A stretch of 64,000 bases of DNA from Foliimonas ilicis (GCF_039939195.1 NZ_JBDUUH010000001.1:496001-560000), one strand, 5' to 3'; shown: positions 1-8,138, counted from the stretch's first letter. Program-made: numbers and translations. The notes: a model not told the origin generated them from the letters alone.

Positions 1-708
1 TACGAAACCGAACATCTCAACCTTGAAGCGATGCCTTATATTGTCGTCATCATCGACGAAATGGCTGACCTGATGATGGTCGCCGGCAAGGATATCGAAG
101 GCGCGGTGCAGCGGCTTGCGCAGATGGCGCGTGCTGCCGGTATTCACGTCATCATGGCGACGCAGCGTCCCTCCGTCGATGTCATCACCGGTACGATCAA
201 GGCGAACTTCCCGACGCGCATTTCCTTCCAGGTCACGTCCAAGATCGACAGCCGCACCATTCTTGGTGAACAGGGTGCCGAGCAGCTTCTGGGCATGGGC
301 GACATGCTCTACATGGCCGGTGGCGGGCGTATTCAGCGCGTGCACGGCCCGTTCGTTGCGGATGACGAGGTCGAGAAGATCGTTGCGCATCTCAAGCTTC
401 AGGGCGTGCCGGAATATCTCGATGCGATCACCGAAGACGACGGCGAGGATGACGAGGAATCATCCGGCGGCAAGGGCGGCGGTGGCGGCGGGAATTTCGA
501 AAATTCCGACGATCCCTATGATCAGGCGGTGTCCGTCGTTCTTCGCGACGGAAAGGCTTCGACGAGCTACATACAGCGCCGCCTCGGCATCGGTTACAAC
601 CGCGCGGCGTCCATCATTGAGCGGATGGAAAAGGAAGGCGTCGTCGGCCCGGCAAACCATGCGGGCAAACGCGAAATCCTGGTTCCGACCGAAGACGACA
701 AATTCTGA
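1..708 (+). CDS. ftsK: DNA translocase FtsK, C-terminal part (5' end outside window)
   Basis: The frame is open from the first base, giving the last 235 residues of FtsK, the septal DNA pump that clears chromosome termini and activates XerCD recombination. The Walker B stretch VVIIDEMADLM lies near visible residue 15-25, and the RecA-like motor continues through MATQRPSVDVITG. An acidic and glycine-rich linker (about residues 145-168) precedes the winged-helix gamma domain (DPYDQAVSVV to the end), which in the family reads KOPS motifs. The N-terminal membrane domain and Walker A lie upstream of the window. A LolA-like gene follows on the same strand. Confidence 0.96.
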   Translation, partial: YETEHLNLEAMPYIVVIIDEMADLMMVAGKDIEGAVQRLAQMARAAGIHVIMATQRPSVDVITGTIKANFPTRISFQVTSKIDSRTILGEQGAEQLLGMGDMLYMAGGGRIQRVHGPFVADDEVEKIVAHLKLQGVPEYLDAITEDDGEDDEESSGGKGGGGGGNFENSDDPYDQAVSVVLRDGKASTSYIQRRLGIGYNRAASIIERMEKEGVVGPANHAGKREILVPTEDDKF

Positions 709-837
709 TACGAACAATAGGCCCCGCCGCCTCCGAGCCTTGCAAAGGTCAAACTTAGGCCCAAGTAAATGCATAGAAAATGCTGTGAGCCCGAGATGAT
801 GAAAGTGACGAATTCGATGACCAAAGAGCCTGCTGTT

Positions 838-1482
838 ATGACGCGCCGTCTCTTCCTGGGAGCAGGGCTGTCCCTTTTCGGTGTTTTGGCTCTGCAAGGC
901 GTGCCCGGTATCGGTGCGGTTGCTCATGCGCAGGCGACCGGCGTGGCGCAGCGCATTGCCGATCATTTCGCCAGCGTACGTACCATGACCGGCGAATTCG
1001 TGCAGTTCGGCCCCAAGGGCGAGCAGACCGGCGGTAAATTCTACATCGAGCGTCCAGGCAAAATCCGCTTCAACTACGATGCGCCGAGCAATTACCGGGT
1101 CATCTCGGATGGCCGTTCGGTCGTTATCCTGAACAACAAACTCAATACGTCGGACCTCTATCCGCTTTCGAAGACCCCGCTCAAGCTTTTGCTGGATGAG
1201 CGGATCGACCTTTCCGGCAACAAGGTTACCGGTGTTAAGGAAGAGAACGACCTGACGACGATCCAGCTTGCCGATAAATCCGTATTCGGCAACTCGACCA
1301 TCACGATGATGTTCGATCCGAAAAGCTATGAACTGCGCCAGTGGACCATCCGCGACGCGCAGGGCAAGGATACGACTGTGATGATCTTCAACACCCAGTC
1401 CGGCGTGCGGTTCGATCCGTCAATCTTCAAAATCGACTATACGAAGAATCGTCAGGTCAATACGAAGGGCCGGGGCCAGTAA
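838..1482 (+). CDS. lolA: Outer-membrane lipoprotein carrier LolA family protein
   Basis: Periplasmic LolA-type protein expected to shuttle lipoproteins from the inner to the outer membrane. The mature part contains the typical pattern MTGEFVQFGPKGEQTGGKFY followed by RPGKIRFNYD. I chose the ATG at 838 because it directly begins a signal peptide (MTRRLFLGAG, hydrophobic core, cleavage near AHA-QA about residue 31); in-frame ATGs at 769, 796, 799 and 817 would add up to 23 residues, and none has a clear Shine-Dalgarno. The N-terminus fits a twin-arginine motif (T-R-R-x-F-L), unusual for LolA. It lies between ftsK and xthA on the same strand. Confidence 0.88.
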   Translation: MTRRLFLGAGLSLFGVLALQGVPGIGAVAHAQATGVAQRIADHFASVRTMTGEFVQFGPKGEQTGGKFYIERPGKIRFNYDAPSNYRVISDGRSVVILNNKLNTSDLYPLSKTPLKLLLDERIDLSGNKVTGVKEENDLTTIQLADKSVFGNSTITMMFDPKSYELRQWTIRDAQGKDTTVMIFNTQSGVRFDPSIFKIDYTKNRQVNTKGRGQ

Positions 1483-1624
1483 CAGGCCGCAGCTCTTTTT
1501 TAGATCGTAAAAAGCGTAATTGACTGTGGATCATGCCGCGAAGCTTCGCTTCGTGCCGCCTCAGGCTTGTTTTTAAGCGGTTCGGCTGGCAGTTTCCCTG
1601 CCTGATTATCAGCCGGATTTCTTT

Positions 1625-2431
1625 ATGTCTTTTTCGATTGCCACCTGGAACATCAATTCCGTTCGCCTGCGTATGCCTATCGTCGAGCGCCTGCTTCTGG
1701 AGCATGCGCCGGACGTCCTTTGCCTGCAGGAAACAAAATGCCCGGACGATCAGTTTCCGCGCAAGGCATTCGAAAAGCTCGGCTACGGGCATATCGAAAT
1801 CAGCGGTCAGAAAGGCTATCACGGCGTTGCAACTGTCGCGCGGCGGCCGCTCGAACTCGCTGAAAAGCGCGAATTCTGCAAGAAGGGCGATTGTCGGCAT
1901 TTGTCGGTCTATGTGAATGCCGGTGGCAAGACGCTGCTTTTGCACAATTTCTATGTGCCTGCGGGTGGTGATGAGCCGAACCCGGACATCAATGAGAAAT
2001 TCCGTCACAAGCTCGATTTCGTTCAGGAAATGAACGCAGTCGAAGCGCGTCATGACGATGCGAGCGGCTCGATACTCGTCGGCGATTTGAACATTGCGCC
2101 GCTCGAGCACGATGTCTGGTCGCACAAGCAATTGCTGAAAGTCGTCAGCCATACGCCGATCGAGACGGAAGGTTTCGAGGCGATGCGGCTTGCGGGCAGG
2201 TGGGTCGATCTCATGCGCCTCAACGTGCCGCTCGACCAGAAAATCTATACGTGGTGGAGTTACCGCGCCAAGGATTGGGAAATCTCCAATCGCGGTCGTC
2301 GCCTCGACCATGTCTGGTCGTCGGAAAACCTTGCGCCGCATCTTCAGGGGATCGAAATCCTGCGCGAAGCACGCGGATGGGACCGCCCGTCAGACCATGT
2401 CCCGGTGATTGCGCGCTTCGATCTGATTTAG
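1625..2431 (+). CDS. xthA: Exodeoxyribonuclease III
   Basis: 268-residue AP endonuclease/3'-5' exonuclease of base-excision repair, usual length for the family. The EEP-fold signatures are visible: SIATWNINSVR at the N-terminus, LCLQETKCPDDQFP (metal-binding Glu) near residue 37, GDLNIAP near residue 155, and a C-terminal RRLDHVW...SDHVPV with the catalytic Asp and His. The ATG at 1625 starts directly at the conserved N-terminus. A 46-nt palindromic repeat begins five bases after the stop. Confidence 0.95.
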   Translation: MSFSIATWNINSVRLRMPIVERLLLEHAPDVLCLQETKCPDDQFPRKAFEKLGYGHIEISGQKGYHGVATVARRPLELAEKREFCKKGDCRHLSVYVNAGGKTLLLHNFYVPAGGDEPNPDINEKFRHKLDFVQEMNAVEARHDDASGSILVGDLNIAPLEHDVWSHKQLLKVVSHTPIETEGFEAMRLAGRWVDLMRLNVPLDQKIYTWWSYRAKDWEISNRGRRLDHVWSSENLAPHLQGIEILREARGWDRPSDHVPVIARFDLI

Positions 2432-2435
2432 CTGA

Positions 2436-2481
2436 GCATCGGAATCATCCAAAAACCGGCAGCCACTTTTCGGTCCGATGC
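2436..2481. repeat. 46-nt palindromic repeat, copy A
   Basis: An 8-bp inverted repeat (GCATCGGA / TCCGATGC) encloses a core with AAAAACCGG and CACTTTTCGG. It starts 5 nt after the xthA stop. It matches the element at 52347-52392 in 40 of 46 positions by eye and resembles 40633-40677. Between convergent genes it may act as a 3'-end hairpin. Confidence 0.75.
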
Positions 2482-2482
2482 T

Positions 2483-2938
2483 TTAAGAAGAGAAACGCGG
2501 TGCCAAATCCTCGATGCTCGCGATGAACGACTGCAAATCCTCGGTTATCCGATGAAGCAGCGAGACTGCGAGGTCGGGATATTCTTCTAGAATGCGGTGG
2601 AACGTCTTTCGGTTGATGCGCAGAAGCTCTGCATCGCGGGACGCTTCGGCACTGGTCAGGCGCTTCGTGTCGGCGATGAGCGCCAGTTCACCGATGATCG
2701 AGCCTGATTGCACCAGCGCGACTGCCGTGTGCTCGCCATCGCGCTCGCGAAACAGCTTTATCGTTCCCGAAACGACGACATAGGCCGAATCAGCCTCGTC
2801 ATCCTCGCGGAAAAGCCGCCTGCCAGCGGGCAGGCGCGTCGATTCCGTGCCGAAGGCAAGAAGGCGCAACTGTTCCTGCGTGAAGCTCTCGAAAAGCCCC
2901 ACGCCGGACAGGATGCGAATGTCGTCATCCAGCGCCAT
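2483..2938 (-). CDS. Cyclic nucleotide-binding domain protein
   Basis: 151-residue protein made of one cNMP-binding (Crp/Fnr N-terminal) domain: FREDDEADSAYVVVSGTIKLF near residue 43, then GSIIGELALIAD around residue 79, the usual phosphate-binding cassette region. There is no helix-turn-helix afterwards, so it is not a complete Crp-type regulator; a signalling or protein-interaction role is possible. It lies 66 nt downstream of an OmpR-type response regulator on the same strand and may be co-transcribed. The ligand is not determinable from sequence. Confidence 0.85.
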   Translation of the reverse strand: MALDDDIRILSGVGLFESFTQEQLRLLAFGTESTRLPAGRRLFREDDEADSAYVVVSGTIKLFRERDGEHTAVALVQSGSIIGELALIADTKRLTSAEASRDAELLRINRKTFHRILEEYPDLAVSLLHRITEDLQSFIASIEDLAPRFSS

Positions 2939-3004
2939 TACGTCCCCGGTTCCTGGCGCCGGCTCCCTCCCTGTCGCGCGGCTCCCCCCTCTGCCGCCGA
3001 CCGG

Positions 3005-3688
3005 TTACGGAACCAGCTTGTATCCGCCGCTTTCTGTCACAAGAATTTCCGCATTGGAAGGATCACGCTCGATCTTCTGTCGCAATCGATAGACATGCGT
3101 TTCCAACGTATGCGTGGTGACACCCGAATTATATCCCCATACTTCTTCGAGAAGCACGTCGCGTGTCACGACTTTCTGCTCTGCACGATAGAGATATTTT
3201 ATGATCGAGGCTTCCTTCTCGGTCAGGCGAACCTTGCCGCCGCGCTGGTCGAGCAGAAGTTTCTGGCTTGGCTTGAACGTGTAGGGGCCGACCGAGAATG
3301 TTGCGTCCTCGCTTTGCTCGTGCTGGCGCATCTGCGCACGGATACGGGCGAGCAGAACCGCAAACCGGAACGGCTTGGTGACATAATCATTCGCGCCCGC
3401 CTCGAGACCGAGGATCGTATCCGAATCAGTATCGTGTCCGGTCAGCATGATAATGGGGGCTTTGTAGCCCCCCTTGCGCAGCAGTTTCACCGCTTCTCGA
3501 CCGTCCATGTCGGGAAGCCCGACATCCATGATCAGCAGATCGACCACGCCTGCGCGCGCTGCGGCGACGCCCTTGGCGGCTGTCGCTTCCTGAAGAACGT
3601 CGAACTCTTCGTACAGGGACAATTGTTCGACCAGCGTTGCGCGCAGATCCTCGTCGTCATCAACGATCAGTATTGTTCTGGATGTCAT
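3005..3688 (-). CDS. OmpR/PhoB-family response regulator
   Basis: 227-residue two-domain regulator. The receiver domain (1-120) has the acidic pair VDDDED, the phosphoacceptor in LLIMDVGLPD about residue 54, and NDYVTKPF with the conserved Lys. The C-terminal winged-helix DNA-binding domain contains LTEKEASIIKYL and THTLETHVYRLRQKIE. The open frame extends far upstream, but homology begins at the ATG at 3688. No histidine kinase lies beside it, so its partner is elsewhere. It resembles the envelope regulator CenR of other alphaproteobacteria, but I cannot confirm orthology. It is divergent from an L,D-transpeptidase gene about 100 nt away. Confidence 0.93.
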   Translation of the reverse strand: MTSRTILIVDDDEDLRATLVEQLSLYEEFDVLQEATAAKGVAAARAGVVDLLIMDVGLPDMDGREAVKLLRKGGYKAPIIMLTGHDTDSDTILGLEAGANDYVTKPFRFAVLLARIRAQMRQHEQSEDATFSVGPYTFKPSQKLLLDQRGGKVRLTEKEASIIKYLYRAEQKVVTRDVLLEEVWGYNSGVTTHTLETHVYRLRQKIERDPSNAEILVTESGGYKLVP

Positions 3689-3788
3689 TGACCAATCCGT
3701 TGTTTTGCAATGAATAATTGAGTTGACCGGGCACCATTTATGCGGAACCTGACCGTCGAAATAGTCGATCACGGTGATTTGTTCCACG

Positions 3789-4367
3789 ATGCGATCATAC
3801 TCCAAAAAACGTGAGCGCAATGGGGCGGCCGGAAAAATAGAAAAAAGCCTTTGTTTTCTGACAGTTCGCCCGCGACCGGGCGACCAGACGAAGGGTTTGC
3901 TGATTGCTGGAAAGACGGTTTTCCCCTGTGCGTTGGGTCGTGGCGGCATCTCCGCGAACAAGCGTGAGGGCGATGGGGCCACACCTTTGGCGCGCATGCG
4001 AATCCTTTCCGGCTACTTCAGGCGCGATCATTTTTCACCCTCGGTTTCGAGTCTGCCATTGAAGCCGATCGGGCGCGATCTCGGCTGGTGCGAAGTGCCG
4101 AACGACCGCAATTACAACAGGCCGGTGAAAATCCCCTATGGCGCAAGTCATGAGCGGATGATGCGCGACGACCGGCTCTACGATGTCTGCATCGTTCTCG
4201 ATTGGAACATCAGGCCACGCCACAGGGGACGCGGCAGCGCGATTTTCTTCCATCTGGCACGACCGGGCTTTACGCCGACTGAAGGCTGCGTAGCGGTGAC
4301 GGAGCGCACAATGGCGCGGCTTTTGCCGTATCTGACGTCAAGGACGGTTTTGCAGGTTGTACGGTAG
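3789..4367 (+). CDS. L,D-transpeptidase (YkuD) family protein
   Basis: 192-residue YkuD-type protein, predicted to form 3-3 peptidoglycan cross-links or attach proteins to peptidoglycan. Domain signatures are GLLIAGKTVFPCALGRGG near residue 30, KREGDGATPLA, and the catalytic segment IFFHLARPGFTPTEGCVAV, where His and Cys are present and the usual HGC is EGC as in many alphaproteobacterial members. No obvious signal peptide is seen. The start is uncertain: ATG 3789 or an in-frame GTG at 3774, neither with a good ribosome-binding site. It is divergent from the response regulator, which could control it. Confidence 0.85.
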   Translation: MRSYSKKRERNGAAGKIEKSLCFLTVRPRPGDQTKGLLIAGKTVFPCALGRGGISANKREGDGATPLARMRILSGYFRRDHFSPSVSSLPLKPIGRDLGWCEVPNDRNYNRPVKIPYGASHERMMRDDRLYDVCIVLDWNIRPRHRGRGSAIFFHLARPGFTPTEGCVAVTERTMARLLPYLTSRTVLQVVR

Positions 4368-4372
4368 AAGGA

Positions 4373-4551
4373 CCCCCACTCCGATTTGCTGCGCAAACCA
4401 CCTCTCCCCCGAAACGGGGTAGAGGAAGGGAGCCTAGCCTTCAACATGGCGCATTGCGGCAATCCAAGTAAAAAACTGAGCAGTGCCGCTGCATTTCCTC
4501 TCCCTCACGAAGTGGGGGAGAGGTGGTTTGCGCAGCAAACCGGAGTGGGGG
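4373..4551. repeat. Large inverted-repeat element (38-bp arms)
   Basis: The arms 4373-4410 and 4514-4551 are reverse complements at 37 of 38 positions by eye, beginning CCCCCACTCCG and ending CGGAGTGGGGG. The 103-nt centre holds smaller hairpins built from CTCTCCC-type pieces. It fills the gap between two convergent genes, has no coding potential, and looks like a rhizobial palindromic repeat or miniature element. Confidence 0.8.
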
Positions 4552-4559
4552 AACTACGC

Positions 4560-5213
4560 CTAATCGAAGCGCCAGACCGTCGTGCGTTTGACTTCCGCAT
4601 CTTCCAGCACGCGCGTCACCGGCACTTCATATGTCGCCAATGCGCTTATGCCCTGCTTTGGAAGATAGGACCGACCCGGATCGCCGATCAGGATTTGTGC
4701 GCCGCGGTTTCGAAGCGCTTCGAACCATGGAATCAGCCTGTCGGCGAAGGGTTTTTCATAAAAAACATCGCCCGCGAGCACGACATCCCAGCCCCGATCA
4801 GCACCGACGCAGTCTTCGCAGATGAATTCAATCTCAGCATCGTTTGCCGCAGCATTGAGCTGGATAGCCGTCTCGCAAAACGGATCGATGTCCGAAGCGC
4901 TAATACGGCCCGCGCCTACCTTCGCCGCCGCAATCCCGACAAGTCCCGACCCGGAAGCGAAGTCGAGAACATGCTTGCCGCGCACAATTGCGGGATTGTC
5001 GAGCACATAGCGTGCAAGGCCCTGACCACCCGCCCAGGCAAACGCCCAGAAAGGCGGCGGCAGGCCGATTTCTGCCAGCTCTTCTTCGGTTTTCCGCCAA
5101 AGATCATGTGCCTCATCCGCCAGATGCAGGCGAATTTCAGGCACATGAGGCGGCGACATCAGCGCCGTGTTGGCGCGGATGAATGTTTCTGCGCCGGAAG
5201 GCGTCAGTTTCAA
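4560..5213 (-). CDS. Class I SAM-dependent methyltransferase, ETF-beta lysine methyltransferase-like
   Basis: 217 residues if read from the TTG at 5213. Motif I is VLDFASGSGLVGIAAAK, and an acidic strand SASDIDPFCE follows, both typical of SAM binding; the N-terminal PEIRLHLADEAHDLW resembles bacterial homologues of ETF-beta protein lysine methyltransferase and nicotinamide N-methylase-like proteins. The substrate is inferred from that similarity only. The TTG overlaps the upstream EVE gene stop as TTGA, suggesting translational coupling; ATG codons at 5255 and 5243 would overlap the neighbour by 46 or 34 nt. Last gene of the tsaD-gpsA-YciI-EVE operon. Confidence 0.85.
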   Translation of the reverse strand: MKLTPSGAETFIRANTALMSPPHVPEIRLHLADEAHDLWRKTEEELAEIGLPPPFWAFAWAGGQGLARYVLDNPAIVRGKHVLDFASGSGLVGIAAAKVGAGRISASDIDPFCETAIQLNAAANDAEIEFICEDCVGADRGWDVVLAGDVFYEKPFADRLIPWFEALRNRGAQILIGDPGRSYLPKQGISALATYEVPVTRVLEDAEVKRTTVWRFD

Positions 5214-5635
5214 GGAGCGGGAACCAGACCGCCCATGCGGCATACTTCTTCCCACTCATCAGCCGTCACCGGCTGCACGGAAAGCCGCATCGACGTGACC
5301 AGCGACATTTTCGCGAGTTTGGGGTTAGCTTTCACATCGACAAGCGTCACCGGCTTTGGCACGTCGCGAACGGCACGAATGTCGACGCATTCCCAACGCG
5401 GGTCTTCCGTCGTCGAATCGTGATGCGCCAGCGCGCAGACTTCGGCGATGCCAACCACTTCCAACCCCTCATTCGAGTGGTAGAAAAAGCCGAGATCGCC
5501 GATCTGCATGGCGCGCATATTGTTGCGCGCCAGATAGTTGCGCACCCCATCCCATTCCGAGCCCGCTTTGCCTTTTTCCTTCAGCATTTCGAAGGAAAAT
5601 TTGAATGGTTCGGACTTGAACAGCCAGTAATTCAT
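5210..5635 (-). CDS. EVE domain-containing protein
   Basis: 141-residue single-domain EVE protein (PUA-like fold, thought to bind modified nucleic-acid bases). It starts MNYWLFKSEPFKFSFE, the classic N-terminus of the family, followed by WDGVRNYLARNNMRAM, GDLGFFYHSN and VGIAEV. The start ATG at 5635 is fixed by this conserved beginning although the frame is open further upstream. It lies 16 nt after the YciI gene and overlaps the methyltransferase gene by 4 nt. The exact physiological role of solitary EVE proteins is not known. Confidence 0.93.
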   Translation of the reverse strand: MNYWLFKSEPFKFSFEMLKEKGKAGSEWDGVRNYLARNNMRAMQIGDLGFFYHSNEGLEVVGIAEVCALAHHDSTTEDPRWECVDIRAVRDVPKPVTLVDVKANPKLAKMSLVTSMRLSVQPVTADEWEEVCRMGGLVPAP

Positions 5636-5651
5636 CAAAAGCTCCGGGAAA

Positions 5652-5954
5652 TTACGATTTCGGGTTCGCTGGATTGTTGAAAACCCAATTCCACGGGAGG
5701 ATTTCGACACTTTCGAACAGACCGCCTTTGGCGAAGGGGTCGCTGTCGGCAATCGATTTCGCCTGTGCGGCGTCTGCCGCTTCAACGACGACGAGGCTGC
5801 CCAGCGGCTTGCCGTCTTCTCCGAGAAACGGGCCGGCGAATTTCAACGTGCCGTTCTGGTTTAGCGTTTCCAGATGAACGACATGGTCGGGACGCAAATC
5901 GAGCCGAAGCTGCAGTTTGCCGGGCTTGTCCTTGCAGATGAACGCGAAAAGCAT
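5652..5954 (-). CDS. YciI family protein
   Basis: 100-residue YciI-like protein (dimeric alpha-beta barrel related to muconolactone isomerase). It starts MLFAFICKDKPG, with RLDLRPDHVVHLETL and DPFAKGGLFESVEILPWNWV, the conserved His and Asp-Pro-Phe of the family. Its reaction is unknown. It sits 24 nt downstream of gpsA and 16 nt upstream of the EVE gene, so it is probably part of the tsaD operon. Confidence 0.93.
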   Translation of the reverse strand: MLFAFICKDKPGKLQLRLDLRPDHVVHLETLNQNGTLKFAGPFLGEDGKPLGSLVVVEAADAAQAKSIADSDPFAKGGLFESVEILPWNWVFNNPANPKS

Positions 5955-5978
5955 GGTGAACCTCTATTTGGTTTGAAT

Positions 5979-6956
5979 TTATTCGGCCTCATGGCGCAAT
6001 GGACGCGACATGAGATTGGAAACAGCATCGTTGATCGAAAGCCTGCCTTGCAAGATGGCCGCGACCGCTTCGATGATCGGCGCTTCGATCGCGCGCTCCT
6101 TCACGATGCGGGCGGCAATCGCTGATGTAGCGACACCTTCGGCAAGCGGGCGTCCATCGAGATTTTCGCCACGCCCGACCGCCAGCCCATAGGCGAAATT
6201 GCGCGATTGCGGCGAGGCGCAGGTCAAAAGCAGATCACCAAGGCCGGAAAGCCCCATCAGGGTTTCAGGCTGCGCACCAAAAGCCGCACCGATGCGGCGC
6301 AGTTCCACGAAGCCGCGTGTCACCATCGCGGCCTGCGCGCTGGCCCCAAGACCCGCACCGGTGACAGCGCCTGCGGCAATGGCGAAGACGTTCTTGAGCG
6401 CGCCGCCGATTTCGACGCCGACCAGATCGTCGGTCGAGTAGCAGCGGAAGCTGGCCGATGAAAATGAAGCAGCAAGTTCCGCCGCGCGGCCTTCTTCGCT
6501 TGCTGCCACGACCACGGCGGTCGGCAGGCCTTTGGCGACGTCTGCGGCAAAGCTTGGGCCGGAAAGGCTCGCGACCGGGTTTGACGGAAGGAGTTCGGCA
6601 GCGATTTCCGATGGCAATGTGCCGGTTTCGCGGTCGATGCCCTTGGCGCAGAGCACGAGTGGAATATCCTTCGCCAGATGCCCGCGCATTTTGCAGAGTA
6701 CGTCGCGCAGCGATTGCGCAGGCGTCACGACAAGCACGCATTGCGCATCGCTGAGCGCGGCTTTGAGATCAGTTGTCGGCTGCATGCCGGTGTCGAGCTT
6801 GATGCCGGGTAAATAATGCGGGTTTTCGCCGTTGGCGATTGCCGCCACCATATCCGCATCGCGCGCCCACAGCCGCACGGAATGTCCGGCGCGCAGCATG
6901 GTGAGCCCGAGTGCCGTGCCCCATGCGCCGCCGCCAAGAACGGTGAAACGATTCAT
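5979..6956 (-). CDS. gpsA: Glycerol-3-phosphate dehydrogenase [NAD(P)+]
   Basis: 325-residue cytosolic enzyme reducing dihydroxyacetone phosphate to sn-glycerol 3-phosphate for phospholipid synthesis; normal length. The Rossmann motif VLGGGAWGTALG lies at residues 5-16, VLCAKGI near 110, SGPSFAADVAKGLPTA near 140, and the substrate-binding ALKNVFAIAAG with catalytic Lys near 190. The start codon overlaps the tsaD stop as ATGA, so the two are translationally coupled. Confidence 0.96.
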   Translation of the reverse strand: MNRFTVLGGGAWGTALGLTMLRAGHSVRLWARDADMVAAIANGENPHYLPGIKLDTGMQPTTDLKAALSDAQCVLVVTPAQSLRDVLCKMRGHLAKDIPLVLCAKGIDRETGTLPSEIAAELLPSNPVASLSGPSFAADVAKGLPTAVVVAASEEGRAAELAASFSSASFRCYSTDDLVGVEIGGALKNVFAIAAGAVTGAGLGASAQAAMVTRGFVELRRIGAAFGAQPETLMGLSGLGDLLLTCASPQSRNFAYGLAVGRGENLDGRPLAEGVATSAIAARIVKERAIEAPIIEAVAAILQGRLSINDAVSNLMSRPLRHEAE

Positions 6957-8041
6957 GCCTTTGGCCCCCTGCGTCCTGAGCCGACGACTGGCGCTGAAAT
7001 GCTGTCGAGCGGCCAGCGCGAACGCGGTGCGAAATCGAATGCGTCCGGCTCTTCCGCGCCTGCGCGCAGCCGTTCGATGCCTGCCCAGGCGATCATCGCG
7101 GCATTGTCGGTGCAGAGCGCATGTGGCGGCGCGACGAATTCGAAGCCGTTTTCCTCGCAAAGCTTGAAAAGCCGCGCCCGGATTGCCTGATTTGCGGCAA
7201 CGCCGCCCGCGACGACCAGCGCGGGCTTTGCAATGTCGGGATATTCACTGCGAAATCTCGCCAGACTGCGCGAAACGCGGTCACCCACCGAATCGGCGGC
7301 TGCGGCCTGAAACGAGGCGCAAATGTCGGCGACATCCTGATCGGAAAGCGGTGCAATGGCGGTTGCCGCCTGCCGCACGGCCGTTTTCAGGCCGGAAAAG
7401 GAAAAGTCAGGCCTCGCCTCGCCCTTCAAAGGACGCGGGAAAGCAAAGCGCTTGGGATCACCAGCGATTGCGGCCTTTTCGACGTTCGGGCCGCCGGGAA
7501 AAGGCAATCCCAGCATCTTTGCAGTCTTGTCGAAGGCCTCGCCAAGCGCATCGTCGATGGTCGTTCCCCAGCGCTGATAATCGCCGACGCCGCCGACACG
7601 CACGATCTGCGTATGCCCGCCGGAAACGAGCAGGAGAAGGTATGGAAAATCGAGGCCGTCCGTCAATCGTGCCGTCAGTGCGTGGCCTTCGAGATGGTTG
7701 ATTGCCAGAAGCGGTTTGCCTGCAGCACTTGCCAGAGCCTTCGCCGTCATCAACCCGACGATCAGCCCGCCGACGAGGCCGGGGCCTGCGGTCGCGGCAA
7801 TCGCGTCGATTTCGGAAAGATCGAGGCCCGCATCGGCAAGAGCGGCCTCAACGATGCCGTCCAGCGCTTCGACATGTGCGCGTGCGGCGATTTCCGGAAC
7901 GACGCCGCCAAATGCCGCATGCTCGTCGATCTGCGAGAGTACGATATTCGACAAAATTTCGGGTTTTTCGCCATTGCGCATGGAAACGACGCTGGCTGCG
8001 GTTTCGTCGCAGCTCGTTTCGATGCCCAAAACGCGGATCAT
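6953..8041 (-). CDS. tsaD: tRNA N6-adenosine threonylcarbamoyltransferase TsaD
   Basis: 362-residue enzyme that transfers threonylcarbamoyl to A37 of ANN-decoding tRNAs together with TsaB/TsaE. Signatures: VLGIETSCDETAAS at the start, metal-binding HLEGHALTARL near residue 110, and VSGGHTQIV. ATG 8041 places the conserved MIRVLGIETSCD at the N-terminus; an in-frame ATG at 8059 would add six residues. First gene of a minus-strand operon, divergent from hemC with about 100 nt between. Confidence 0.96.
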   Translation of the reverse strand: MIRVLGIETSCDETAASVVSMRNGEKPEILSNIVLSQIDEHAAFGGVVPEIAARAHVEALDGIVEAALADAGLDLSEIDAIAATAGPGLVGGLIVGLMTAKALASAAGKPLLAINHLEGHALTARLTDGLDFPYLLLLVSGGHTQIVRVGGVGDYQRWGTTIDDALGEAFDKTAKMLGLPFPGGPNVEKAAIAGDPKRFAFPRPLKGEARPDFSFSGLKTAVRQAATAIAPLSDQDVADICASFQAAAADSVGDRVSRSLARFRSEYPDIAKPALVVAGGVAANQAIRARLFKLCEENGFEFVAPPHALCTDNAAMIAWAGIERLRAGAEEPDAFDFAPRSRWPLDSISAPVVGSGRRGPKA

Positions 8042-8138
8042 TCCGCTTGTTCGATCCATAATTTGCCCGACCGCGATTTGCCCGATAGGAGGTTCCGGGG
8101 TAAAGCCCCGTCAGCCGGGGGTTATCACGGACGAGGTC

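Noticed and set aside
3005..3997. Longer (330-codon) version of the response regulator
   Set aside because: The extra N-terminus is antisense to the L,D-transpeptidase and has no receiver-domain homology; the real start is at 3688.
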